Origin: Lonicera japonica
Lineage: Eukaryota; Streptophyta; Magnoliopsida; Dipsacales; Caprifoliaceae
Direction: 5' to 3'
Length of the DNA stretch: 64,000 nt
Assembly (NCBI GenBank): GCA_021464415.1
Contig: CM038467.1
Span: 25,907,748 to 25,971,747 of the forward strand
Below are positions 1 through 12,593 of this stretch, piece by piece (the stretch's first letter is position 1; each line of letters opens with the position of its first letter). The notes below the pieces were generated by a model that saw only the letters and a program-made list of their open reading frames with translations, did no database searches and had not been told where the DNA came from. The translations under genes and the position numbers were made by a program.

Positions 1-1975
1 TAATTTACTCGTTTGTGAAACCTGACGATATATATTTTGTTATAAAACTTAATTATCTTATACACAAAGCATTTTTGGTACGAATCGGTTCGTACGAACG
101 AGACCTTTTTATAACGGTTTTTGGTCATAAAAATATTGAAAGGTGTTTTTTATGGTGCAAAATCATCATAAAAAGGCCTAATTTGTACGAACCAGTCGAC
201 GCGGTCGTTACCTGAAATTTTCTGATCCTGTACATATATATTTTATTCTTAACTCAGCTCAATGGTCGTGTCTAAGGTTAAAGTCATCAAGGCATAATAT
301 AGAAGGGCTATTATTGTGTCTATTCCACTATCTAGAGGGTTAGGGTAACTTCTTTGTGTAATAATTTTCCAAACTTATGCTTCCTATTTTCATGCTATTT
401 TTAATCAAAAATCATGTATTAAGATAATCTTACATAGATATAGCTCGAGCCAAACTTATTCATTTGGGTTAAAATCGGGGTTGAGTCGGGTCAGACCTCG
501 TCTAAATGATAATTTGAAAAAAGTTAATAAATTAATATACAATTAATGCTTTTAGAAGCACCAATAGTGCATTCTTGTTTTGTATGTAGAGAGAGCAGAC
601 AAGAAGACCCATACTTTTGATTTCTTTAGAAGTTTGCTTCTCCAGGTAAAGGTACAGTATTCATTAAGTTAGGCATCAATAACATTTAGTACATGTATAC
701 GTATACACAAAAGTGCATTTTTTTGGGGCAATATTATTTACACTTTTTAAATGTGTCATAAATACTTCTTTTATAATTTAACTAAAAATACATTTTAACA
801 CCTCATTCCATTGCCTTATGTTAGGAGAATGCTTAACAACGCACTCTTCCCATTTAAAACCGAGTTTATATGAGTATACTGACTTCTCATTAGGAAGATC
901 TTATTTGGAAAATATTCCAGTACTCCAATGCTTTTTGTTAGGCGGGTTATTACTAACAAACTCTCCTTATCTGAAATGAGTGTATCTAATTGCATTCACT
1001 TCTTATTAGGCAAGCCTTAAGAGGTGTTAGTAATCATAAATTTACCATAGGGGATGTTTGTGACAAATACGGTGGCTGTAAATAACACTGCCCTTTTTTT
1101 AAGCAATTATATTTACATACCTACTTTATAAGAAACGGGATAAATAGCTGAATATTTTGATAAAATTTATTAGAGAATGCAGAGGAAACATCTATATCAA
1201 AATTTTATACGATTCATTTTGGTGGACATTGAATTCAATCAAATTTTATTAAAAAATTCTAGTTTTAAAAATCCCTTGAAGAAGGGGAAGTTCGTAAATT
1301 GCTTATAGGAAATTATCTCTTTTTAGAGTCGCTTGTGTACATATATACAGTCATGGTATAAAGAGAATTATCTCTTTTTAACAAAAGGTAAGTATGTTCG
1401 GGATACGTAGATGATTTTTTTTTAATAAAAATTTGTAGAAACAATCTATATGAAGAATAGACCTTCCTTTCTTTTTTGTAGGGGCGACTCAACACAACAA
1501 GAAAATTGAAGACATGCACGAGCATGACACTAGCTTGCGTTACTTTTAGCTAACACGACATGCATAAACACGACATGGCCCAACATATATGATTACAATT
1601 GTTTCATTGTAATAAACACATCCTACTACGAATATAAATGAAAATTTGCTCTCATTAGACACAATTAACACGACATAATTCTAATTTCATGTCAATTTCG
1701 TTCCAAAATTTATACACTAACATAACACGACACAACATCATGTCAAAATCTCTAGACAAGAATACGAACTCTAGTGTTAATTTCACACGAATTTCATATC
1801 ATTTCATGACGTATTTTCATATCGTTTCTAAAATTGTCACCCCTATTTTTTTAGGCAGAGGAAATTCCTCTTTAGAGCCTCTCACCTTAAGGTATATAGA
1901 AAATGAAAAAGAAAAGAGAGACTTGTACTAGTGGTAGTAAGGGTTGTAACTTTGTACTTTTCATTTTCTATTGGG
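1..1975. other. AT-rich intergenic region
   Basis: No gene model can be supported here. The visible structure is a copy of the dispersed hairpin repeat (74-219, listed separately) and, at about 1550-1760, several short repeats of an 'acacgaca' type that resemble decayed transposon or LTR sequence. The short open frames have no recognisable protein similarity and sit in low-complexity AT-rich DNA. Confidence 0.6.
74..219. repeat. Dispersed hairpin repeat, copy 1
   Basis: Imperfect palindrome that opens with GGTACGAATCGG and closes with a related inverted end, with a 'ttttta...taaaaa' inner stem. The same roughly 110-bp structure occurs at 15879-15991, 17633-17745 and 19410-19510. This copy is the most diverged. 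It resembles a very short MITE with no coding capacity. A 66-codon open frame that crosses it is taken to be chance. Confidence 0.6.
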
Positions 1976-1982
1976 TATAAAA
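1976..1982 (+). promoter_or_regulatory. Candidate TATA box
   Basis: TATAAAA lies in a GC-richer context about 30 bases before a likely start of transcription near 2010. It is upstream of the two-exon gene at 2399-3010. A likely 5' UTR intron follows: donor GT at 2100, pyrimidine-rich tract, and acceptor ending CAG at 2260. The assignment rests on position and motif only. Confidence 0.45.
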
Positions 1983-2398
1983 CCTGTATAGCCAAGGCCT
2001 AAACTGAGCATTGTGGGTGTCTCTTGTTCTTTCTTCACAACAACACAGAGCTACATTGCAAGATTGTCTTCTAAAACCACCTCTCGCTCTCTCTCTCTGG
2101 TAATTACCATCTATCTTCTTTATGTTTTATGTTATAAGATTTTAAACTATGCAATAATTAATCCTCACATTATGAGGAATTGCAACTACATATATATATA
2201 CATATATCTCTCAGTAAAAAATATTGTTTCCTTAATTTATCTAATCTTCCCACACTGCAGATCCGGCTCCTCTAGTGCGACGAAAATCACTTCAGCGTGA
2301 TGAACCACACTTGATTGAAACTTACTCTTGTTATTTGATCATAATAAACAATCGTGTCCCACTTCACTATATATATATAGGCGAAGGTGGTAAGAATT

Positions 2399-3010
2399 AT
2401 GGAGGAATATGAGAGTGAAGGACCAAAGCCATGGAGCATGTACACGGCGAGCTCAGAGCCGAGCCCATCACAAAATGGAGGTGGTGGTGGTGGTGGCGGT
2501 GGCGTTCATCGCGAAGGTCCATTTAAGAACCTAGGGACATCCATGAGCGCGATTTCTTTTGGATTTCTTGCCACCGCGGTTTTGATATCAATGTTCCTCA
2601 TCATGGCCATCTTTGAGCATTTGTTTAGGCCGAATAATAATGCTTCTTTTATTTCAAACCAAATTCGCACTATTACTAGGTCCTCGGAGTCAAGGCCGAG
2701 ACAAAAGAAGCCTCGTAATCCGCGACCAGTAAGTGTGTCTTTCTATCTCTTCAATCTTATGTATTTTTTTTTGTTCATTGAGTAATATGTTTTTCTTTGT
2801 TTTTTGATACCTTTGTTATCGGTATAACTCATTTTTCTAATGGATTTGAGTTGATCTTGATTGATTCAATCTTTTTCGCTACAGGTGTCAACATCTTACG
2901 GGTCGGATTTCTCGGTATTGATGCCAGGACAGCATTGCCCAACCTACATTGCCCAACCTGCCCCTCTTCCCTGTCCAAGGGAAGGTGCCTATTGGCCCCC
3001 CCATCAATAA
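2399..3010 (+). CDS. Small single-pass membrane protein, 151 aa, two exons
   Basis: Exons 2399-2728 and 2885-3010. The donor is gtaagt, the acceptor is acag, and the phase is 0, giving 110 + 41 codons. The start is the ATG at 2399; a GTG 12 bases upstream is in frame but is not a eukaryotic start. The N-terminus is Glu/Ser/Pro-rich with a run of nine Gly (27-35) encoded by a GGT-rich microsatellite. One hydrophobic segment lies at about 51-72, followed by a basic stretch rich in Arg and Lys. The C-terminus is Cys/Pro-rich and ends YWPPHQ. There is no cleavable signal peptide. I do not recognise a named family; it looks like a plant-specific membrane protein of unknown function. A likely 5' UTR intron (2100-2260) supports a real transcript. 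The polymorphic Gly run is a probable length-variable site. Confidence 0.75.
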
Positions 3011-4180
3011 ATTGGCTTTCCCTAATTACCTTAACTTACAACTAATACATGTATTCTTCTCCATAAACCTACTACATGTGGAATGTGATAGTATCTAATA
3101 TTTGTACGAGGATGAAGTTTTTTTCTTCATCTTTTTAATCTCTCTGTTAATGTAACTCCTTTTTCTTTTTTAGTTTTAGATACTTGAGTAGGGTTGCCAA
3201 ACAGTCCCTTAATCTAACATGAAAGAAGTTGTTCAATGTGCTATTGTACTTTTCACATGGATGATGGAGTGAATGTGTTAAATCATAGTTCATTGAGGTT
3301 GAAGAGGAATTGTTGCTTTGAGAAAATATAAAGAAAGGCGGCCTGATTAATAATTGTAAGGAGGATTTGGAGTTATAGTAGTAGACTTTACTTTAAGGCG
3401 AACTGTTCTTTTTGATCTCTTTCCTTGCCTTTTAAGAGCATACATATCAGTGTAAATAATAAGATAAGTTAGATAAATCATCCTATAACACTCTTGTTTA
3501 TTAAACGAAGGATGAAGTAAAATTCGCGAAAAAAACAGGGACTAGTTAGGACTTAAAACGGATGCCTGGTGTCCATTCGAATCAAAACGGAACATCAATT
3601 GCCCGTTTGGCGATCAAATGAACATTTGTTGTCCATTTGGCAATCAGCCGGAAACTTCTTTATCCATTTCAGTTCAATCAGACATCTCCTCTTCTCTGTT
3701 TAGTTAAAATTATATTTACATGCTCGAACATTATGGGCGTAAATAATATATCTTTATACTATTACCATACAAGATTAACACAGATGTGGATGCTCTTTTG
3801 CTAGGGATATATGATCATACTAATAGAACACAGTAAACAAGCAATAAAAAAAAATTCAGAAAACCAATGACAACCCCAGGCAAAGGCACTCTTTACATTT
3901 TCGTAACAAACCAATATCTCAATTAGCGACATTTTTATGCTTAAACGCACCCCTAGTCACTGATACGCAATGCTAGATTACATGAGAAAAATGGGGAGAT
4001 AAAATGAAAACAATAAACCATACAATCACCATTTCAGCAACTCCAAGTCACTTCAACCCTGCGATAGATTATACTACAAAACTGTTGCAATGTCTTACAA
4101 CAAACTAGGTTAGGATACAAATGGGCTCCAAATGTAACTTCCACTTCACTCGTTTAGTCAAAAATCCTGCAAATTTACTG
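3011..4180. other. Convergent 3' intergenic region
   Basis: Lies between the 3' ends of two convergent genes (2399-3010 on + and 4181-12593 on -). It should hold both 3' UTRs. Around 3540-3700 a 'tgtccatttgg' phrase recurs in diverged form, suggesting a small decayed repeat. No open frame of interest is visible. Confidence 0.5.
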
Positions 4181-7100
4181 TTACTCCTCTAGCACTTCCT
4201 CGTCGGGTACTATAGTCAACAACGAATACTTGACGCGAAGCGAAATTTTCCCCTTTTCGACAACTAGCCTTGCTCCAGACACGACCCAATATCCGGGGCT
4301 TTCTTGCGGCCCCCTTGTCATCTCCGTTGTGTCGACAAACTTCAAGAGCTTGAGCGCTTGGACTGGAGTTGGCGGCCCACCAGGGTAAACCGCGGAGTTT
4401 ATATTCACATCAGCTGGCTGTGGTGCCGGCTTTTGGACCGTTGTAAAATGATGGCTTATTAAAGTCGATATGAGCCCTGACTTACGAGCCAAGCCAGGGG
4501 ACCCATCCCACTCAGGGTGCTTGACTGAAGCAGCTCCGATCACGGTCGAGAAGCGGAGCCGTAGGAAGAGGATTTTCTTGAAGCCATAATCACCGACTTG
4601 TAATTGGGCACCAGTAACAATCGATAGGTCTTCGTCAGACTCGACCGGGGCAGTGCACACATGGGAGAAGTTTTTCCATTGGACTTTCTCGTAGTATTTA
4701 CGATCATAGGATTCATGCCGGAAGTTTCCGTCGGGGTCGTCTTCGAGTTGGAAGACCCTTGGAAGAGATGAGAGGTGTTGTAGGTGGATTGCCAAGTGGT
4801 TGCTTCTTTTACCTTCGAGATATAGTCGGAGGCCAGTTACAGGTCTCTTGCCCACATCAACCTGTCATTGATTGGTAATTTTAGGAAAGGTATCAACCAT
4901 TTTGTTTTACTAGTGCTAAAAGATATAAGACTATCACATAACATCTAAAGTCTGACAAGAGATTATAAAAATGAATATATCTAAACACATAAAACACATA
5001 AATCAATACCATTACACACTAAAACACAAGAAATGAGGGTGTTGCCAAGAGTGATCTTGAATCTTTATACTGAGGTAAAAAGGGTAAGGGTAAAATAGAC
5101 ATTTAAGATGGTTAATTAATAAGTGTTAAAAAGCCCCCTTCCCTCTTAACACTAATTTTCCCAAAAAATTCAGACTTCAGATGTATTTAATGGACAAAAC
5201 AAACAGCTTTAATAACATCTGAAGTCTGAATGGAGACCATTCAGACTTCAGATGTCCCAAACAACAGCCCCTATGAGGCATAAAGACATTGAAAATGAGC
5301 TACAGGGTCAATAACAAGTGCACCCCTCATGATTAAGGTTGCGGGTTTGAAACTGAGGCGGCAAGTTTCACCACAAAACAAAACGCAGGGTGTTTTGGAG
5401 CTGGCAGATACAAAGCGAAAGCATGCCTTCAAAGAGGGCTTGAGGGCCTTGGAGATGCAGGCTTGAACCCTTTATGGGCAGTTTCAAACAATCAAACCCC
5501 ATTATTGCAGGCTCATAACCCATTAGGGGTAGTTTTGAATCCCTAACAATTGAGAGGCAGGGGATACCCCCATTCATGTAGCCCACTATGCTTAACTGGA
5601 ATTTTTCCTTTTAGGGGGGGAAAATGTAGGCATACATGGTCTGAAACATTCTACACAAAAAACTCAACTCAAACAGGAACAAATGAGAACTGAGCAAAGG
5701 GGGTAACTACTAGTGAAAAATAATGAATTATGTAACAAGACTCAAGAGGAGAAGCTTTACTGGAGTGGTATTCACGTAGAGCTTGGGACCCATAAAACTA
5801 AATTGTAAAGACAATGTACTTTGCCTCCGCTGTGGACCAAGAGGAAGTTCATTGAATACGGGCGCCCACTGCCTCGGCAGCTGAAATTCCAAAAACTGAT
5901 GGAGCTCTTCTATTGGTGGTTTATCTGCAAGAGTGCAAGCAGAAGCCACAAAGTGGAAACAATTACAGATGCTGCAGTATTTCAAATGATTTAGATATAA
6001 ATTGAAGTATTAAAGGACTTATGATGGCATTTTGCAACATTGCTAATAAACAAATATATGAACATGTTTATGCTTTTTCACAACTAGACTACAATGGTGA
6101 ACATGTTTCCATTACATTCTCCTTCTAAAGAAATACCAAAAAATGAAAAGAACAGTAGTTATTGCTCACAACGTAAGTAGAGATTTATGGCATGGCTCAA
6201 GAATCCACTCCCTGGGACACCATTCAACAGAGAGGTAATCGGGATGAAGGACATGGAGATAGCATCGGGCTCAAACTGTACAGTGTGTAACCACTCGTTA
6301 TGGCTTAGTGCTTCATTATCACTTCCACCTCTCCTCTTACAAATTCTTGCAATGTCCTGTAATTGAATTAATTCACTGAGCAAGTGCAAACTTTTATACT
6401 CCCGCTATCCCAAATTAAGACTCCACTATCCCTTCTTGGAACATCCCAAACTAAGGGTTTAGTGTCCTTTTTAGGCCATAATCAATGTACCAAATCACAC
6501 AATATCAAACAAGATCTGTTATCCTCCATTGATTATTCTGAAATTAATGTATTTTAAAAAATATGGAAATCTCAAAGTGGACTCTTAATTTGGATGGAGG
6601 GAGTGCATCAAATCTAGGTTTCCCAAAAGTTAAACCCTTGAACAAGCAATACTTTAAGAGTATATACCTCCTTGTTTGAATAAGAACTTGATGGGCTGGT
6701 ATCAGCAAACCTCAGCCTATGCTGCCTGTTTTCAAACTGAAACAAAATAATAAGACACCTAAAATATAAGCCAACAAGATAAACATATATTACTTTTCAA
6801 ATAGCTAGTGGGAGAGTTTACATCATAAACCAGTACTAGGATGTCAGCTTAAAACAACACTAAAGTACAAGTGTAACTGAATAGGTTCATCGAACACGGT
6901 GGAGATTTGCAGTTCTGGCCTTGGCATGGTCGATTTGGAAGGAATGAAATAAAAGAATGTTTGAGGATAAAATCAACAGCGCTAATGAAATCTGGGAGCA
7001 TACACGGTTTCTGATTGGTTTATGGACTAAAGCTTCAAACATTTTTGATGATATTGAGCGTTTTTTGTTTAGTTTGGATTGTGCTAGCTTTATGGATGAA

Positions 7101-10100
7101 TATGTGGGTTACAGTTTTTGTTCTTTGTAACGTTTCCATAGGCATAGGAATTACCTTCTTTTGTTGCTTTTAGTTCCAGTGGATGTCTTATCCACTGTTC
7201 TTTAGCATTGCTTGTATTGTAATTCCTTTAGCTGATCAATAAAATTTTGTTTTCTATCAAAAAAAATTGGTACTTTCTCACAGAATTGTTGGATCCAAGC
7301 CAACCATAAAGGCTACTCTAAACAGAAATCACATGGCAAAAAAACATAAAAATAAAATAACACAGCATGAAACTTGAAAAACATGACTGATGTTATATTT
7401 AAATTATTGTACCCATGTCTCCTCTATTGAATTTATTCCTCGCTAGTCACTGACTCACTTCTATTATGTCAAGCAAATTGAATGTAAATATTTAATTGCT
7501 ATTTTATTTGATAACTCAAGTTAACCATGCACCAGTCGGAAATCACAGGGTCTATTTTCACTGAGAAGAAATATTCAAAATTAGCACCTTATGAGCAAAC
7601 ATGTTATATCATATATGAAAGTGCAAACTTTTGCCTCACATAACTAAACATCCTAGAGTTCCATCTTCTAAAATCTCTCTTCCAGGTATGTAACTTTAAA
7701 GCTAGTATATCTATAGATTCCACCTATGTTGCACGGACACTCTCTCGGAGGGCACGTATCCTGCCGGACACATGTCCGACACGCCGACACGCCCCGACAC
7801 GCTCCGACACGTGAGGGACACGCGTCTCGGAGAGTGTCCCATTGTTTATTATTTATTTTTTTCACGGACACGCTGGGGACACGCTGAGGACACGTGAAGG
7901 ACACGTAAAAGGGGTCAAATTATCAATAAGTAAAAATATATAAGTTCAAATAATAATAAAACAAACCTAATAATCTTTTCTTTCCCGTAAAACCATTCCC
8001 CAGCCATCATTGAAACAAAACGCTAGCCCTAACTCGCAGCCATTGACGACTTCTCAGTCCGTACTTCCCGTCGATGACTTGAAGACTTCTCTCCGGCATC
8101 CAATAAAAGGTACGCTACTCTTTCTCTCTGTCTCTATCTCCGTCTCTCTCTAAGCACACCACATCCTCAATAGATCGAGAGAAGATCGAGCAGCGAATGA
8201 GAAGCAGAGTGGAGAATGAGGGTGAAGGTGAGGAAGACGAAGGTTGCAGTGAATGGCTAATGATAGAAAACGAAGGCTGGCGGCTGAGGAGAGAAAGCTA
8301 GGGTTTTGTAACCAAAGCATTTTGAAAGACTTTAATCACGGTGGGAGTGTTAAATGGTCAACATTCTCCTAAAATTAATAGAAAACTTAAATAAAATATG
8401 AATTTTGACCCCTTAAATTATTATATTTTTTATTTTAACCCCTAAAACTACAATAGACCCTTAAATTATTTTTATTTAACACTTTTACCCTTAAACTAAA
8501 AAAATTGATAATATTTATTTAATTCTTAAATATTTATAAGGTTTATTATATATATAATTAATTAAGAACGTGTCTCCCCCACGTGTTGTGTCCTACATTT
8601 TGGAAAATTTGCGTATCGCGTGTCGCGTGTCGTGTCGAAATGCGTGTCGCGTGTCGCGTCCGTGCTTCATAGGATTCCACACAAACCACCATAACCCACT
8701 AAAAGTAGAAAGGTAGAAGCTACACCATGGCCATAACTTCGTTGAGTAGGACTCAAACTTAATTACCCACCACCAAAGGTCAACCTCTTTGTTATTATCA
8801 GTGTTTGTTAAACCTGTTAAGCAAATCTCTAAGCTGAGGTCACCAATTTTTGCAAAACATAACAGGCCACAGTAGCATAGCCAGGAATTTTTCAGTGGGA
8901 ATTAAGAAACCATTATTTATGGGTGCTTGCTAAGGGTACCTCAATTATTACTCTTTAATGTCACATTCATGCTTAAAATGATTGTACTTTAATTTTGCTT
9001 GAAAACTGATCCCATTTATTATTGTTTTTTAAGAATTTTAGTGGAATATGTTACACTTTTACCTCATTAAATTTTTATTACACCATATATATGTATTAAA
9101 TAAGTGGGATCAAAGGACCCCACTACTTTCCTCTTAGCCACGCCCCTGAGGCTAAATTCTAAAACCAGATTGACAAGAAACAGCAAATTATGCATCTAAA
9201 GGTGATAAATGGTTCAGCAATTAGTCATACACTTCCAACACGAAATTTAGAATAGTCTCCAACATAAGCCAAATACCTCAAATTAGCCTTAGTTTAATAG
9301 GTTAAGTTTATAATAGTAAAAAATTACAAAGAAGTGTTTGTGCAAATTAATATTGAATTAGTCAATAGTCACTAACCTTGTCGTTCTGGTAAGTTTGTTC
9401 AGAATTCACTCCATATTGTCCATTTGCATCCAAAAATCTCTTATCTGCAATCGTCTTTAACCTTTTCTGCACATCAGCTGGCTGAAATGACGATGAATGC
9501 TGCTGCTTCACATATATTACATCCTTCCCTCCCATCTTCAAACCAACTATAATATGAGTGCCAAATCTTTCGATAAATCTGGAATGACAAACATAACCAC
9601 AAAAATCGATCAAAACTCTTAAGACCTGAATACTAAGTTTGATCCACCTGATAGCTGAATGTTAATGTACCTCAGATTATTGAATATAGTTAATAATTTT
9701 GTTGCATCAAATGACATAAGTGTGCAAGATATACAATAAAAATGGACGTTCCAACAAGATTACTCCCATGGCAACATTATAAAGCAAAACTATAATACAA
9801 ATTCTAAAAAGTTACTTGGTGAATAGGTACAACTTAAAGTCTCGCTGCTTATAATAAAAAACTGATCACAAATGTTTCAAATCTTACAAATCCAACTTCA
9901 TTGCTATATGAAATACCAAAGTCAGACTGCTTCGTATTATCCAATAATTAATAATATTCAAAAATCCCAAAACTATTAATTAATGAAATTAATTATATTG
10001 AGTTTCTCTGTTAATGTATTAGAGAAGAAAAAAAGTTGCAGGTTTATTGTTCAGAAAAATAAAGCACATGCATAATTTCAAGGGTCATTTAGGTTTTCTT

Positions 10101-12593
10101 ACAAACCAAACATATTATAACTATTATAACTTCTTAGTCACAAGGAAGTGTCTATCTAATATTCAATTACTAGTGGATTGATTTTCTTAATTATATTTCA
10201 TGAAATTCTGAACATACATATAAATGTTTTTTCCAATTCTAAGTACGTAATACACTAATACTACTTTGCTAGTCATCTATGTTTTTTTTTCTCCTTTTGT
10301 TCCCAGATTTGTGGTGATCCCCTAGCCCACCCTCCTGTTGTATGTTTTCTCCTGCTTATGTTAAGTATCATCTGTTTCTGATAAAAAAAATTGAGTCCTT
10401 TGTTAAATAATGCACCAACATATAAATTTATATTAAAATAGATGTCAAAAATCAAAATGACAGAAAACCTTGAAAACATAAGATATGCTGCAGGAAACAA
10501 TCATTTGATTTTTGTGTCAAAGAATCTCATTTTAGAGGCCTTGGTTGGTAACATATATTTTTCAATAAGCATATTGTAATTTATAATATTAAAAATTATT
10601 TGCCACTGGCAGGAGTGACAAAACAAAAGTTGAAGGAGCTAAAAGAACAAGAGAGAGCATCAAAAGAACCTGGCTCCATTCAGTTTGATTTGAAATAATG
10701 CCCAAAATCTATAAGATGGCATTTGCATGTCCTGCTGCCCAAATAAATTTAAGCAGTATTTGTTAACAAACACCAACTCCTAAGTTATTCTTTAATCTTC
10801 TAATCAACCAAATTTCTCCATCTTATAAGAAAACATTTCTCTGCTCTACTTACCAGAGAGGGAAGGAGGAAATTCATCACAACCAGAATTTTGTCACAAT
10901 GGAAGGAATTGAAAACTTGGCATGAAATACAAATGATTTTTAATGTCTTCATATACAATAAAATGTGTACTTGAGTAGTTTAAACTTTAAATTTCACCTT
11001 GCCAATGCAGCAGGTTCCCATGATGACGGAACAGCTTTCTTCACATGATCACATAGTACCATCTGAGATTTTCCTAGTGCGACTGTGTACAGTGTGATGA
11101 ACACTCCATCAAAAGCTAGAGTTTTAGTGTTGGCTGCATCTTTCTGCCAACTACCAGAAAATACAAACATAGAATTGAATAGCCCTGAAGGAATTTTTCC
11201 AGTCAACGACATTTCTTGGTTGAATTGCTCTGACATCTGGTGTTTAAAATTTAGGAATGTTGAGACACCAAAAAACAGAGATTAATGTATATACATGGTA
11301 ATCCAGCATATATACACGTATGTATCCATTTCACTTCACTGATTAATCAAAGAATGGCAGCTAAGAAAATGCACTCATAGGAATTGATATCATAATCAAT
11401 ATTCTAGAATACCATGCAATCATGTTTTTTATGCAAGTACAAATAATAATTTACATATTGGTCCCCACATATATACCGGGTCTAATTTATCTTGTATCTG
11501 GCTATCTGCATCTAAGCCCGTAAAGCATCTTTCATCTCAGCCTTTCATATTCCTTGTACATTTTTAGGTTTCAAAACCCATTGTATTCTATTGTGTGTGT
11601 GTATATGCATCAAGAAAAAGTGACAATCCAAAGAAACACGCGAATTCATTGACTAGGCAAAAGTAAAGTTCATATCTCTTAAGAGCGTCCCCAATGCCTG
11701 TGCAAAATTCTATACATCCTAAAGGTAGAGAAAATTGTAGACAAGAATTTGCGTAGAATTTCAGTTCTGCTCAAGTAGCCCCTATTCCATATTCTTTTGC
11801 GCAAGTTTGAATTCAAAATAAAGATGACATGAGGGAAAAAAGAAAAAGAAAGACTATACAGTGGCAATTTTCTCTCTCTCATAATGTGATATTCTCATAT
11901 TCATCATGCATCATAGATTGAAAATTATTATTCTAAAGATTCACAGGGAAGTGTTAAAAACTATATAGCAGTGTAACTCATTGCTCCCTATTTAGTAACT
12001 AGGTCATAACCCGTGCCAAAGGCACTATCAACCATTCAAAAAGCATCTTACAATATCAGCCACACAGTTCTTTATCCCTTATATACTTTTAAGATTCAAT
12101 TGTAGCTTATGATATACTAAAATTTTACCAAAATATTGGAGATACTAATACTAGTAGCCAAAGCAAACACTCCCCCTCCCTAGCCGCCAAAACAAAATGT
12201 ATGGCTCAAATTCTGTTTACCAGGCAAAATGACTACGACCAACTATTCTAGTAGGATAACAAGACGAAATTAAATTTAACCAAATAAAGAACAAACCTCA
12301 AATCAAGGGAGAAAAGTGCCAAGTGATGATACCTGCTGGAAAGAGAGAACATCAGACCGAAACCGTGTCCGCTCCCCTTTGTCACATTTTATTGATTTGG
12401 ACACGTTAGGGATCACAATTCCACCAGGAAGAACAACTTCTCTACCTTGATCCTCGTCAATCTCAATCAAACGTGGATTAACAGAATCTCCTTTACAATA
12501 CTTGAGCCTCAGATCTAATGAAATATCATATCCACATCCAATCGACTGAATCGCAACCTTGGCAGCTTCAGGAGCTGAAAGCTTAAGCGCCAT
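4181..12593 (-). CDS. MACPF domain-containing protein (At4g24290-like), 600 aa, 7 exons
   Basis: Coding exons, in order of transcription: 12593-12333, 11236-10998, 9578-9377, 6736-6668, 6356-6170, 5924-5761, 4861-4181. All junctions are GT-AG and the sum is 1803 nt, 600 residues plus stop; the Arabidopsis homologue is about 606. The N-terminus starts MALKLSAPEAA. The MACPF signature FGTH, then six residues, then GG, is at 172-184. Conserved plant blocks include CKRRGG, FIPITSLLNGVPGSGFL and QFLEFQLPRQWAP, and the C-terminus carries SPGYWVVSGARL. Plant members of this perforin-like family (NSL1, CAD1) restrain salicylate-linked cell death; this subfamily is less studied, so that role is an inference. 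Intron 3 (6737-9376) is 2.6 kb and holds a LINE 3' end and a TIR transposon. Intron 4 holds a Stowaway-like MITE and intron 6 a small inverted-repeat element. No break in the frame was found. Confidence 0.93.
5168..5255. repeat. Short inverted-repeat cluster in MACPF intron 6
   Basis: A 17-base word, attcagacttcagatgt, occurs at 5168-5184, inverted at 5215-5231, and direct again at 5239-5255. The flanks (about 5033 and 5270) carry weak GGG-TGTTG type inverted ends. The pattern fits a small hAT-type MITE of about 240 bp. No target duplication could be defined. Confidence 0.55.
6399..6604. mobile_element. Stowaway-like MITE in MACPF intron 4
   Basis: The left end reads CTCCCGCTATCCCAAATTAA. 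The right end is its imperfect inverse, close to the plant Stowaway consensus CTCCCTCCGT. It is about 206 bp, AT-rich inside and has no coding capacity. The left flank is TA; the right TA is not intact. Stowaway elements are mobilised by Tc1/mariner transposases. It lies wholly inside the intron between exons 4 and 5. Confidence 0.65.
6925..7270 (+). mobile_element. 5'-truncated LINE 3' end in MACPF intron 3
   Basis: A reading frame from 6936 to 7130 translates as WKE, stop, then NKRMFEDKINSANEIWEHT and on to a normal stop. This resembles the C-terminal tail of plant LINE reverse-transcriptase proteins, which commonly carry WKERNKRIF. The in-frame TGA at 6945 replaces the expected Arg codon, as expected for CGA decay to TGA. 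About 110 bases of 3' UTR with an 'aataaaa' motif and a short A-run (to about 7267) follow. It is opposite in orientation to the host gene and 5'-truncated. I could not define the target duplication. Confidence 0.65.
7724..8672. mobile_element. Non-autonomous TIR DNA transposon, 949 bp
   Basis: The left end CTATGTTGCACGGACAC and the right end (inverted) CTATGAAGCACGGACGC match at 14 of 17 positions. An 8-bp direct repeat, GATTCCAC, flanks the element at 7716-7723 and 8673-8680, consistent with a target-site duplication. Both subterminal zones are packed with GGACACG / CGTGTC words. The interior (about 8040-8300) is of different, GC-richer composition and may be captured host sequence; it encodes no transposase I can see. 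The 8-bp duplication suggests hAT, though Mutator (8-9 bp) cannot be excluded. It sits in intron 3 of the MACPF gene. Confidence 0.75.
10273..10400 (+). mobile_element. Possible LINE 3' tail in MACPF intron 2
   Basis: A moderately GC-rich stretch with 'ctcctgcttatg' and 'tctgtttctgat' runs into a short A-run (10382-10389). This recalls the 3' ends of plant non-LTR retrotransposons. No coding remnant was found, so this is a weak call based on composition and tail only. Confidence 0.25.
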
